A stretch of DNA of 64,000 nucleotides, from the NCBI RefSeq assembly GCF_000969605.1, contig NZ_JZUE01000020.1, positions 1-64,000 on the forward strand, in the 5' to 3' direction. Position 1 is the first letter of the stretch; each line of letters begins with the position of its first letter. The notes under the pieces are model-generated. The model saw only the letters and a list, made by a program, of their open reading frames with translations. It was not told the origin of the DNA and made no database searches. Below, piece by piece: positions 13,222 through 21,386 of the stretch. The stretch is from Aquincola tertiaricarbonis (GTDB lineage Bacteria; Pseudomonadota; Gammaproteobacteria; Burkholderiales; Burkholderiaceae_C). Position numbers and translations under genes: made by a program.

Positions 13222-16170
13222 ATGCTGCTGCAAGATGGTGTCCGCCGCGCGCCTGCCCCCGTCGCACCGCCGCCTCCACCGCCCCCTCCGCCTCCGCCGC
13301 CCGAGCGCCATGTGCAGCACACGGTGGCCCGTGGCGAGACGCTGGGCGAGATCGCCGCGCGCTACCGCATCGGCCAGGAACCGCTGCGCCAGGCCAACCC
13401 GGAGCTGGCCGACCCCGACCGCCTGCGCGTGGGCCAGCAGCTGCAGGTGCCCATCGGCGAGGGCCACGGCACCGAGCCGGTGGCGGTGCAGGTTCAGCCG
13501 GGCGAAACCCTGTCGCAACTGGCGGCGCAGTACCGCCAGCCGCTGCAGCAGGTGGCCGCGGCCAACCGCCATCAGCTGCCCGACCCCGACGTGATCCGCG
13601 TGGGCCAGCAGATCTGGATCCCCGGCGGCCATGCGTTGACGCCGGCACCTGCGCCGGACGCGGCGGCCGGCGTGCAGCCCGCCGGGCCTTCACCGCTGGA
13701 GCGTGCGGCGACCACCACCGATGCCGCGGCCCGCCGGCAGGCGCAGGCGCAGGGCGCCTACGACGACATGTCCGCCAGCACCCAGGGCCGCGGTGCCGCC
13801 CTGCCCTGGCTGGCCGACAACCTCGCTGCCAGCCGCCGGCAGCTGGACACCGCGGTGCGCGCCGAGCTGGCGCTGCGCGAAGCCGCGGCGGCGCCCCTGC
13901 TACCGCCGCTGGCCGCCGCGCCGCAGGCCGATCCCGCCCAGGCCATCCTGCAGCGCGGCAGCGCCACGGACGGCACGCGCACCGCGCTGCAGGCATCGCT
14001 GGAGCGGGTGGACATTCAGCGCCGGGTGGACGGCGTGCTGCAGGTGGCGCAAGGCCGCGGCAGCACCACCGAGTCGCTGCAGTCGCTGGATGCAGGCTGG
14101 CGCGCCGCATCGCCGGCGGTGCAGCAGGCGCTGCTGGCCGACCCGGCCGCGCGGGCGCTGATCGAGTCTGCGGCGAGCGAAGCGCTGCAGCCGCTGCGCG
14201 AGCCGCCAGCCGATGCCGCCGGACCGCAGGCCGGCGGCCTGCAGGCGATGACGCGGTTGGACGAACTGACCGCGCCGTTGTCGCCTGAGGTGGCCGCGCG
14301 GGTGGTGGCCGCTGCGGTGCCCGGCATCGACCAGGCGGTTCAGCAGGGCTGGCAGGCTGGCGGCCCGCCGTTCGGCCCTGGCGGCGTCGAACACCTGGTG
14401 GCGCTGCTGGGCCGCGTGGCCGGCACGCCAGCCGGCGACGCCGCCATCCAGCGCGTGGCCGAACTCGGCGTGTGGAACGAAGGTGGCGTGATCCAGGCGG
14501 TGGCGCAGGGCGCCAACCCCGCCTTTGCCGTGGCGCTGGCGCGGCAGCCGGGCATCGACGGGGAACGGGTGATGGCCGGCGTGCAGACCGGCATCTCGCT
14601 GTTCCACCAGAAGGTGGCCGACGACACCGACGCCTATGCCAAGCAGATGGACGAGCTGGCCTGGCTGGTGCAGAGCCACGGCGGCAGCATGACGCCGCAG
14701 CAGCTGGAACAGGCCATCGCCGACTACACCCAGGCCCGTGGTGCCGACTGGCAGGCGCAGACCGCCGCGATGAAGCAGCAGCTGGCCGACAACGGCCGTG
14801 ACCTGCTGGCGCAGCTGCAGGCACTGCCGGCCGACGATCCGGTGGCCGCCGAGGTGCTGAACGACCCCAAGGCACAGCTTGCGATCAGCACCGCGCTGGG
14901 AGCGCATCCGGAACTGGCGCAGGGCCCGGCCGGCCAGCAGCTGCTGGGCTGGTTCACCAGTTCGCAATTCGCCTCGAATGCGAAGCTCACCGACCAGGCG
15001 CGCAAGCTGGTCAGCGAGGTGGCCACCGCGCATGTGCAATCGACGGTGCTGGCGCGCATCGGGGACTTCGACGCCAGCGACCCGGCCAGCGTCGCCCGCG
15101 CCCGCGCCGCGATCGAGAGCCTGCGCAGCCCGGCCTTGTCGCGGGCCTGGGGCGTCTCGGACAGCGCGCTCGACAAGGCCTTGAAGGCGCTGGACGACGC
15201 GGTGCCGGTGGCCGGCGAAAGTGCCGAGGAAGGCGCGGCGCGGCTGCGCGGGCTGGACCAGGCGCTGGGCAAGATCAGCGGCTTCGACAAGAGCACGATC
15301 GCCGGCCAGCTGCTGCGCGGCGCCGGCCTGGGCCTGGCCGGCGTGGGCCTGCTCGCCTCGCTGGAGCGGGCCGGGCTGGACCCTTCGCTGCGCAACCAGA
15401 CCAAGGTGCTGGTGGATGCCGCCGGCCTGGGCCAGAAGGGGGCCGAGCTGCTGGTCGGCCTGGGCAAGGCCGACGCCGAATCGCTGGTCGGCCGACTGGG
15501 CAGCACCGCGGCCAGCCGCTTCCTCAGCGTGCTGACGGCGGCGGTGGACGTGTGGAGCGCGGCCGATGCATTCGGCCAGGGCGACATCCCGTCCGGCGTG
15601 CTGTACGGCGTGGGCGCCGGGGGCGGGCTGATGGCGGCGTTCGGCGCCGGCAGCATCGCCGGGCCGATCGGCATCGGGCTGGTGGTGGTGTCGGTGGTGG
15701 GCCTGGCGATCTGGAACGACCGCAAGCAGGCCAACCGGCATGAGCCCGGCAGCGACGGCGGCACCTCGCTGCGCTTCCTGCAGCATGCGGGCTTCAGCGA
15801 GCCGGCGGCCCGCGCGCTGGTGGACCAGAGCGGCGACGGGCACAGCGTGGTGCCGCTGCTGGCCCGCCATGCCGGCCTGCACGGCCTGGACCTGCAGGAT
15901 CCGGCGCAGCACCAACGATTCGTTGACTGGATCAACCAGATGCCGCCGGAGCGCCTGGCCGCGCTGCGCGACAACCTGCACCGTACGATCGACGAATTCG
16001 AAGGCGATGCCGGGCGGCTGCCCGCCACCACGCCGGAGGATGCATGGATCGTCAGGGACACCGAGCAACGACCGTGGTTCGCCGTCTCGGGCGCGGCGCG
16101 GCCGGAATCGGCAGCGCAGATCGATGCGGTGCTGCGGGTGCTGGAACTGCCGCTGCCGCCGGCCGGATGA
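13222..16170 (+). CDS. Large LysM-repeat protein with C-terminal hydrophobic segments, candidate T3SS-associated effector
   Basis: The 982-residue protein starts at ATG 13222 with a weak ribosome site. A proline run (residues about 16-27) is followed by two LysM domains at about 31-78 (QHTVARGETLGEIAARYRI, LRVGQQLQVP) and 88-135 (VQPGETLSQLAAQYRQPL, IRVGQQIWIPGG), which bind peptidoglycan or chitin-type glycans. A long Ala/Gln-rich helical region spans roughly 150-680 without recognisable catalytic motif. Two hydrophobic stretches lie near 693-710 (LLRGAGLGLAGVGLLAS) and 796-833 (GAGSIAGPIGIGLVVVSVVG), then a soluble tail. There is no N-terminal signal peptide, so it is either cytoplasmic or exported by a non-Sec route such as the adjacent T3SS. 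Function unknown. Confidence 0.7.
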   Translation: MLLQDGVRRAPAPVAPPPPPPPPPPPPERHVQHTVARGETLGEIAARYRIGQEPLRQANPELADPDRLRVGQQLQVPIGEGHGTEPVAVQVQPGETLSQLAAQYRQPLQQVAAANRHQLPDPDVIRVGQQIWIPGGHALTPAPAPDAAAGVQPAGPSPLERAATTTDAAARRQAQAQGAYDDMSASTQGRGAALPWLADNLAASRRQLDTAVRAELALREAAAAPLLPPLAAAPQADPAQAILQRGSATDGTRTALQASLERVDIQRRVDGVLQVAQGRGSTTESLQSLDAGWRAASPAVQQALLADPAARALIESAASEALQPLREPPADAAGPQAGGLQAMTRLDELTAPLSPEVAARVVAAAVPGIDQAVQQGWQAGGPPFGPGGVEHLVALLGRVAGTPAGDAAIQRVAELGVWNEGGVIQAVAQGANPAFAVALARQPGIDGERVMAGVQTGISLFHQKVADDTDAYAKQMDELAWLVQSHGGSMTPQQLEQAIADYTQARGADWQAQTAAMKQQLADNGRDLLAQLQALPADDPVAAEVLNDPKAQLAISTALGAHPELAQGPAGQQLLGWFTSSQFASNAKLTDQARKLVSEVATAHVQSTVLARIGDFDASDPASVARARAAIESLRSPALSRAWGVSDSALDKALKALDDAVPVAGESAEEGAARLRGLDQALGKISGFDKSTIAGQLLRGAGLGLAGVGLLASLERAGLDPSLRNQTKVLVDAAGLGQKGAELLVGLGKADAESLVGRLGSTAASRFLSVLTAAVDVWSAADAFGQGDIPSGVLYGVGAGGGLMAAFGAGSIAGPIGIGLVVVSVVGLAIWNDRKQANRHEPGSDGGTSLRFLQHAGFSEPAARALVDQSGDGHSVVPLLARHAGLHGLDLQDPAQHQRFVDWINQMPPERLAALRDNLHRTIDEFEGDAGRLPATTPEDAWIVRDTEQRPWFAVSGAARPESAAQIDAVLRVLELPLPPAG

Positions 16171-16178
16171 GCTGAGGC

Positions 16179-16511
16179 ATGAGCCGGCTGCAGTGCCCCC
16201 ATTGCGGCCTGCGGGCCTTGTCGGCCTGGCGCAAGCTGGCGCTGGGCCCGGCCGGACGCGCGCGTTGCCGATCGTGCGGATTGCGGGTGGGCGTGGCGCC
16301 GGTGCAAGCGCTGCTGGCGATGCTGCCCAGCGCCCTGGTGGTGCTGGCCGTGTTGACAGGCATCGTGCGACAACCCGGCCTGGCGGTCGGCGCAGCGCTG
16401 TTGGGCATGGCGTGCACCGCCCTTGCGCACCAGCGGATCCCCCTCGTGCGCCGCCAACTCACCGACCGCGCGGCGGTGCAGCGGGCGCGGGAACTGCACG
16501 TCGAGCGGTGA
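16179..16511 (+). CDS. Small membrane protein with N-terminal zinc ribbon
   Basis: This 110-residue protein starts 8 bp after the LysM gene. A four-cysteine zinc-ribbon motif is formed by CPHCG (residues 6-10) and CRSCG (about 31-35). Two membrane helices follow (ALLAMLPSALVVLAVLTGIV, GLAVGAALLGMACTALA) and a basic tail. It reads like small zinc-ribbon membrane proteins of unknown function in Proteobacteria. Spacing suggests co-transcription with the LysM gene; it could assist that protein or be unrelated. Confidence 0.6.
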   Translation: MSRLQCPHCGLRALSAWRKLALGPAGRARCRSCGLRVGVAPVQALLAMLPSALVVLAVLTGIVRQPGLAVGAALLGMACTALAHQRIPLVRRQLTDRAAVQRARELHVER

Positions 16512-16562
16512 AGCGGCTGACCGTGGGCCGGCTCGTGGCCTCCAACCGCGCGCAGCCTGAAA

Positions 16563-16597
16563 CGAAAAATGCCTGGCTTCCGGAGAAGTCAGGCATT
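16563..16597 (-). terminator. Rho-independent terminator downstream of tRNA-His
   Basis: On the minus strand an AATGCCTG/CAGGCATT stem (arms 16590-16597 and 16568-16575), extended by CTTC/GAAG, closes a small loop and is followed by five T residues (16565-16569 read as A on the plus strand). It lies 23 bp beyond the tRNA-His 3' end and probably ends that transcript. Confidence 0.75.
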
Positions 16598-16619
16598 CAG
16601 AGCGCGAGCGCTTGTGAGG

Positions 16620-16696
16620 TGGGGTGGCTGATGGGACTCGAACCCACGACGACCAGAATCACAATCTGGGACTCTACCAACTGAGCTACAGCCACC
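16620..16696 (-). tRNA. tRNA-His (anticodon GTG)
   Basis: The minus strand gives a complete cloverleaf: acceptor GTGGCTG pairing CAGCCAC, an extra 5' G (the G-1 of tRNA-His) opposite C73, a D-loop with AGCTCAGTTGGTAGAG, anticodon loop TTGTGAT with GTG, and T-loop GGTTCGAGTCC. CCA is encoded (16622-16620). Its 3' end points toward the T3SS locus. The region around it has been read as a spurious protein frame on the other strand, which should be ignored. Confidence 0.97.
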
Positions 16697-16739
16697 GCAG
16701 AGCCGATGAGTATAGCCCACTCGCGCGGGCCTTCAACCG

Positions 16740-18671
16740 TTATTTGCCGGCTGCGGAGGCGGCGTCGGCCGCCGGGGCCACGCCGGCGCCCTTGAACTCG
16801 ACCTTGAAGCGGTTGCGCAAGGCCTTCTGATAGGCATCGGCCTCGGCCGCGCCCCAGGCCTGCGCATAGCGCGGCACCAGCTGCGCCACTTCCGGCGACT
16901 TGTCGTCCGGCGCGCGCACTTCGGTGATGCGCGCCACCACATAACCTTCGCCCGGCACCGCCACGCCGACGGCGGCGGGCAGCTTGCCGGCATCGGCACG
17001 CAGCACCGCGTCCAGCACCTCGCGCGGCAGGCCTTGCGGCTGCGCACGGGACACCTCCACCGCGGCCGGCAGCCCGGCGCCATCGGCGGCCTTCTGCACT
17101 TCGGCCAGGCGGGCTTCGCCGTCCTTGCGGGCCAGCGCCATCGCCTGCTCTTCCACCACCCGGTCACGCACCTGTGACTTCACTTCGGCCAGCGGCAGCA
17201 CGCGCGCCGGGGTGTACTCCACCACGCGGGCCGAGGCGAGCTGGTTGGGGCCCACCTCCACCGCATCGGTGTTGCGCTTGCCCTGCGTGGCATCGGTGGA
17301 GAACACGGCCTCCAGCAGCTTGAGCGAAGCCAGCGCGCCGGTGGCGCCGGGCGCGGGCGTGCGCTGCACGGTCGCGGTCTGCTTGCTCAGCTTCAGGCGG
17401 TCGACCACCGGCTGCAATGTGTCGGCCTGCTCGTAGACGGTGTTGCTGAACTGCTCGGCCGCTTCGGCATAACGGCGCTGCGCCAGCTGCTTGCGCACCT
17501 CCGTCTCGATCTCGGCACGCACCGCGTCGAAGGGCTTCTTCTCGCCGCCGCGCACCGCATCCAGGCGGATGATGTGGAAGCCGAAGTCGCTTTCCACCAC
17601 GTTGCTGATCTCGCCCTGCTTCATCGCGAAGGCGGCGTCCTCGAACGGCTTGACCATGGCGCCGCGGCCGAAGAAGTCCAGGTCGCCACCGCGCTCGGCC
17701 GAGCCCGGGTCGTCGGAGTTCTTCTTCGCCACCTCGGCGAAGGTGGCCGGGGCCTTGCGCAGCTCGGCCAGCAGGGCTTCGGCCTTGGCCTTGGCCTTCT
17801 GGCGGTCGGCAGCCGGAGCGTCCTTGTCGGCGGCCACCAGGATGTGGCTGGCCCGGCGCTCCTCGGCCGCGGTATAGCGGGCCGCGTTCTCGTCGTAGTA
17901 CTTGCGCAGCTCGTCGTCCGGCACGGCCACGTCCTTGGCCAGGCTGTCCAGCGTCAGCACCACATACTCGATGCGGGCCTGCTCCGGCGCGCGGAAGAGG
18001 TCGCTGTGCGACTGGTAGTAGGCCTCCAGTTCGGCATCGGTGGGTTGCACCTTGGCCATGTAGCCGGCGCTGGCGAAGCGCTGCAGCTGCACCTGGCGGC
18101 GCTGCAGCAGCGTGTCCAGCGATTGCCGCGCCACGCTGGCCGGTGCGAAGGCGCTGCTCTCCACGCCGGCCATCACCTGCTTGAGCGCCGCATCCTGGCG
18201 CACGCTGGCTTCGAACGAAGCCGGCGTCAGGCCCTGCGCGGCCAGCAAGGCCTTGTAGGCGTCGACGTCGAAGCTGCCATCGGCGCGGCGCAGCGCCGCC
18301 AGCTGCGGCACGGCCAGCAGCTCGCGCTGCAGCCGCTCGTCGGTCACGGCCAGGTGCTGCTTGTTGACGGCGGCGAACATCACGCGCTCGCGCACGATCT
18401 GCTCCAGCGTCTCATGCTTGGCCTGCGGCGTGTCGAACAGCTTAGGGTCGATGTTGGGCATCTGCTGGCGGATGCGCTCGGCCTGCCGCTGATGCGCTGC
18501 GTCCCACTCGGCCTGGGTGATGGCCTGGCCGTCCACCTTGGCCACGGTGGCGTTGCCGCCTTCCATGAACTGCTCGTAGCCCTGGCAGCTGGCGACCACG
18601 AAGGCCGGGAAGATCAGGACCACCAGGATGCCCTGCAGCAGGCGGGTGTTGTTGCGGACGAACTCGAACAT
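16740..18671 (-). CDS. ppiD: Periplasmic chaperone/peptidyl-prolyl isomerase PpiD
   Basis: Inner-membrane-anchored parvulin-type foldase that assists proteins leaving the Sec translocon. The 643-residue product has the PpiD N terminus ([19 protein letters not shown]), one membrane helix at about 12-30, and a SurA-like chaperone region ([39 protein letters not shown]). A parvulin PPIase domain sits near 265-365 ([41 protein letters not shown]), followed by a second weaker parvulin-like half. Length matches E. coli PpiD (about 620). Neighbour hupB upstream is the conserved hupB-ppiD arrangement of Proteobacteria, here with tRNA-Val inserted between. Confidence 0.95.
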   Translation of the reverse strand: MFEFVRNNTRLLQGILVVLIFPAFVVASCQGYEQFMEGGNATVAKVDGQAITQAEWDAAHQRQAERIRQQMPNIDPKLFDTPQAKHETLEQIVRERVMFAAVNKQHLAVTDERLQRELLAVPQLAALRRADGSFDVDAYKALLAAQGLTPASFEASVRQDAALKQVMAGVESSAFAPASVARQSLDTLLQRRQVQLQRFASAGYMAKVQPTDAELEAYYQSHSDLFRAPEQARIEYVVLTLDSLAKDVAVPDDELRKYYDENAARYTAAEERRASHILVAADKDAPAADRQKAKAKAEALLAELRKAPATFAEVAKKNSDDPGSAERGGDLDFFGRGAMVKPFEDAAFAMKQGEISNVVESDFGFHIIRLDAVRGGEKKPFDAVRAEIETEVRKQLAQRRYAEAAEQFSNTVYEQADTLQPVVDRLKLSKQTATVQRTPAPGATGALASLKLLEAVFSTDATQGKRNTDAVEVGPNQLASARVVEYTPARVLPLAEVKSQVRDRVVEEQAMALARKDGEARLAEVQKAADGAGLPAAVEVSRAQPQGLPREVLDAVLRADAGKLPAAVGVAVPGEGYVVARITEVRAPDDKSPEVAQLVPRYAQAWGAAEADAYQKALRNRFKVEFKGAGVAPAADAASAAGK

Positions 18672-18777
18672 GCGGGAACGGCTTTCGGTGCAAAGAAGTC
18701 AGGGCCTAGATGGCACAAAGGCGAACCCGGGGTCCGCCTTTGCTTGGAGCTGGCAGCCCGGAGGCTGCGATTGTCGC

Positions 18778-18853
18778 TGGTGGGTGCTGACGGGTTCGAA
18801 CCGCCGACCTACGCCTTGTAAGGGCGCCGCTCTACCGGCTGAGCTAAGCACCC
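18778..18853 (-). tRNA. tRNA-Val (anticodon TAC)
   Basis: Minus strand folds as a standard 76-nt tRNA: acceptor GGGTGCT/AGCACCC, discriminator A, encoded CCA at 18780-18778, D-arm TAGCTCAGCCGGTAGAGC, anticodon loop CTTACAA with TAC, and T-arm GGCGGTTCGAACCCGTC (last pair with wobble). It lies 13 bp beyond the hupB stop and 106 bp before ppiD, so it may be processed from a hupB-tRNA transcript. Confidence 0.97.
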
Positions 18854-18866
18854 GGTAACTGGTGGA

Positions 18867-19136
18867 TCAGAGTGCGTCCTTCAAGCCCTTGCCGGGACGG
18901 AACTTGGGGACCTTCGCAGCCTTGATCTTAATCGTGTCGCCCGTGCGCGGATTGCGGCCGCTGCGCGCCGCGCGCTTGGTGACCGAGAAGGTACCGAAGC
19001 CGACGAGCGAGACGCTGCCGCCCTTCTTGAGCGTGGTCTTGACACCGCCGATCACGGCCTCGAGCGCCCTGCCCGCAGCAGCCTTCGAAATGTCGGCCTG
19101 CTTGGCGATGTGCTCGATCAGTTCACTCTTGTTCAC
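18867..19136 (-). CDS. hupB: DNA-binding protein HU (beta type)
   Basis: Nucleoid protein of 89 residues starting at GTG 19136 ([17 protein letters not shown]), preceded by an AGGGA ribosome site. The protein shows the HU fold: helical dimerisation part, [20 protein letters not shown], the DNA-binding arm signature [20 protein letters not shown], and the [10 protein letters not shown] tail. No ATG lies in frame near the conserved N terminus, so GTG is the likely start. The 232-bp upstream gap must hold its promoter. Downstream are tRNA-Val and ppiD. Confidence 0.97.
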   Translation of the reverse strand: MNKSELIEHIAKQADISKAAAGRALEAVIGGVKTTLKKGGSVSLVGFGTFSVTKRAARSGRNPRTGDTIKIKAAKVPKFRPGKGLKDAL

Positions 19137-19368
19137 GAAGGGGTCCCTCTTGGCTGTCGTACGAATGGTGGAGGCGGCTTGCGTGCGCCTCTGGCCTGCG
19201 AAGCTCGAGAGTGATCGGTGCGAACCGGGTCGAGCCAGGAGCGAACGATTACAGCCGTGCCTCCCCTGCAGTGTCAAGCGCGAGCGGCGGATTCTAAGCA
19301 GGGGAAACGGCACCCCCGAACAGGGGTGCGACAGGCCTTGCACAGCCTGTTTTCGATGCTGCGGAATG

Positions 19369-20280
19369 CTACCGGTCGTGTGGCGCCGGCGCCGCTCGGA
19401 CCACCAGGGCGACACCCGCCGCGGTCATCGCCAGGCCGGCCAGCACCAGGGGGCCGAGGCCTTCGTCGAACAGCAGCCAGCCCATCACCGCGGTGCAGGG
19501 CGGCACCAGGTAGAGCAGGCTGGTGACGCGGGTGGCCGCGCCCTGCTGGATGAGCAGGTACAGCAGCGAGCTGCCGCCCAGCGTGAGCACCAGCACCGAC
19601 CACGCCAGCGCGCCGATCAGCTCCGGATGCCATTGCAGCGGCGCCACGTCCACCGCCCACGACAGCGGCAGCGTGACCGCGAAGGCTGCGGCCAGCTGCA
19701 CAAAATTGGCGGTGCGCACATCGCACGGCTGCACATGGCGCTTCTGGTACAGCGTGCCCACGGTGATGCCCAGCAGCGCGGCGACGGCCAGGCCCAGGTT
19801 GAAGGCGCCCAGCTCGCCCTGGCCCAGCTTGCGCCACACCACCAGCAGCAGGCCGGCCAGGCCGAGCAGCAGCCCGGCCCATTGGCGCGGCGCGACGCGC
19901 TGCTCCTGCCCGCTGGCCGACACCCACAGCGCGGTGAGCACCGGCTGCAGCCCGGCGATGAGCGCCACCGTGCCGGCCGAAGCACCGGCACGTACCGAGG
20001 ACCAGACGCCGCCGAGGTACACCGCATGCATCAGCACGCCGGTGATGCCCAGGTGCAGCCACTGCGCACGCCCCTGCGGCCAGCTTGGCCGGCTGAGCGC
20101 GATCCACAGCCCGAAGGCCAGCACCGACAGGCCGTAGCGCCAGGCTAGCAGCGTGAGTGCCGGCGAATGCGGCATGCCGTAGCGAGCGACGATGAAGCCG
20201 GTGCTCCAGATGAGCACGAAGACCGGCGGCATCGCGGCCACCAGCGCCTGACTGCGGCGCTGCCCGGCGGTGGCGTTCAC
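19369..20280 (-). CDS. EamA/DMT-superfamily transporter
   Basis: Polytopic inner-membrane protein of 303 residues with about ten helices arranged as two EamA repeats ([20 protein letters not shown] in the first, [19 protein letters not shown] at the start of the second). Such proteins export amino acids or other metabolites; the substrate cannot be read from the sequence. GTG 20280 is chosen as start because its GTGA overlaps the pgsA stop, giving translational coupling, and because it precedes the first membrane helix. It is the last gene of the uvrC-lipoprotein-pgsA operon. Confidence 0.85.
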   Translation of the reverse strand: MNATAGQRRSQALVAAMPPVFVLIWSTGFIVARYGMPHSPALTLLAWRYGLSVLAFGLWIALSRPSWPQGRAQWLHLGITGVLMHAVYLGGVWSSVRAGASAGTVALIAGLQPVLTALWVSASGQEQRVAPRQWAGLLLGLAGLLLVVWRKLGQGELGAFNLGLAVAALLGITVGTLYQKRHVQPCDVRTANFVQLAAAFAVTLPLSWAVDVAPLQWHPELIGALAWSVLVLTLGGSSLLYLLIQQGAATRVTSLLYLVPPCTAVMGWLLFDEGLGPLVLAGLAMTAAGVALVVRAAPAPHDR

Positions 20281-20843
20281 CGCACGTTGGCGCGGATGTC
20301 GGGGAGCGCTTTCTGCAGGTAATACACCATGGACCAGATGGTGAGCACGGCGGCGGCCCAGATCAGGCCGGCGCCCCAGATGCGCGTGTCGATGACGCCG
20401 AACAGCGAGCCGTCGTACAGCAGGAAGGGGATGGCCACCATCTGCACCGTGGTCTTGAGCTTGCCCAGCATGTGCACCGCCACGCTGCGGCGCGCGCCGA
20501 TCTCGGCCATCCACTCACGCAGCGCGGAGATGGCGATCTCGCGGCCGATGATGATGAGCGCGACCATCGCATCGGCCCGATGCAGCCACACCAGGATGAT
20601 GAGCGCGGCGCACACCAGGAACTTGTCGGCCACCGGATCGAGGAAGGCGCCGAACTTCGAGGTCATGTTGAGCCGGCGCGCCAGGTAGCCATCGGCCCAG
20701 TCGGTCAGCGCCACCACGATGAACAGCACGGTCGCAATCAGGTTGCGCATGCCGCTGTCCACGGGCAGGTAGAAGATGCCGACGATCAGCGGAATCGCGA
20801 CGATGCGCGCCCAGGTCAGCAGTGTCGGCAGGTTGAAGAACAT
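20277..20843 (-). CDS. pgsA: CDP-diacylglycerol-glycerol-3-phosphate 3-phosphatidyltransferase
   Basis: Integral membrane enzyme making phosphatidylglycerol phosphate, the committed step to phosphatidylglycerol and cardiolipin. The 188-residue product has the full CDP-alcohol phosphotransferase signature D-G-x2-A-R-x8-G-x3-D-x3-D, seen in DWADGYLARRLNMTS and KFGAFLDPVADK, and about five membrane helices (MFFNLPTLLTWARIVAIPLI at the start). The uvrC-pgsA neighbourhood is conserved in many Proteobacteria. Length matches the family. Confidence 0.96.
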   Translation of the reverse strand: MFFNLPTLLTWARIVAIPLIVGIFYLPVDSGMRNLIATVLFIVVALTDWADGYLARRLNMTSKFGAFLDPVADKFLVCAALIILVWLHRADAMVALIIIGREIAISALREWMAEIGARRSVAVHMLGKLKTTVQMVAIPFLLYDGSLFGVIDTRIWGAGLIWAAAVLTIWSMVYYLQKALPDIRANVR

Positions 20844-20888
20844 GGTCGATGCTACCTTGCGGACCCGGCAGGCTGCCCGAAGCGGGGC

Positions 20889-21386
20889 TCATTCATCCAG
20901 AAGGCGCGGTTTGAAGCGGCGGGCGTCGTTGAACAGGAACACCTCGCTGTAGACCCAGGGCTTGGGCAGGTGGCGCACGTCGCCGAAGGGCGCCGCACGC
21001 CGGACCGCCGCGATGGCGATGTCGATCGTGTCCACCGCCTGGCCCGGCCGGCGGGCCACCTTGATCTGGCGCACGCTCCCGTCGCCGTTGAGCTCGATCT
21101 CCAGCACCGGGATGGCCAGCAGCGGCTGCTGCACCTCGCCCATGTAGGTGATGTCGGGGTTGGCCTCGACCAGGCGCTGCGCGGCCTGCAGCTTGTACTC
21201 GGCCCAGTCGCGGCTTTGCTGGCGGGCAATGGCCGGCGTGCTGCTCAGCTCCGGCGCGCGGGTGGGCGAGGTGACGATGGCGCCCGGGCTGCCCGGGGGC
21301 GTGATGCTGCCGCAGCCGGCCAGCAGCGCAGCCGCCAGGCCCAGGCCGCCCAGGCCGCGCCAGCGCAGCCGTTCAATGCAATGCAC
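20889..21386 (-). CDS. Lipoprotein of unknown function with TonB-C-like domain
   Basis: A 165-residue protein starting at GTG 21386, which has GGAGGAG a few bases upstream inside the uvrC 3' end; the frame overlaps uvrC by 14 bp. A signal with lipobox LLAGC marks it as a lipoprotein. The mature part includes [40 protein letters not shown] and [15 protein letters not shown], the strand-helix-strand pattern of TonB C-terminal domains. It may be envelope-associated. It lies between uvrC and pgsA in one transcription unit. Confidence 0.75.
   Translation of the reverse strand: MHCIERLRWRGLGGLGLAAALLAGCGSITPPGSPGAIVTSPTRAPELSSTPAIARQQSRDWAEYKLQAAQRLVEANPDITYMGEVQQPLLAIPVLEIELNGDGSVRQIKVARRPGQAVDTIDIAIAAVRRAAPFGDVRHLPKPWVYSEVFLFNDARRFKPRLLDE

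Noticed and set aside
13258-13300. CCG/CCT run around the start of the LysM gene, at first suspected to be a repeat tract or assembly error
   Set aside because: It encodes a 12-proline run in frame with two good LysM domains, so it is coding.
12356-14875. 839-codon minus-strand frame extending from the GNAT gene across the LysM gene
   Set aside because: Only the last 243 codons look like a protein; the upstream part is Arg/Pro/Ala shadow of the LysM gene.
16624-16830. Plus-strand frame running across tRNA-His
   Set aside because: This is the well-known false frame produced by tRNA sequence and ppiD antisense.
18574-18858. Plus-strand frames with GSNRRPTPCKGAALP-type endings across tRNA-Val
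   Set aside because: Spurious translation of tRNA-Val, a common misannotation.
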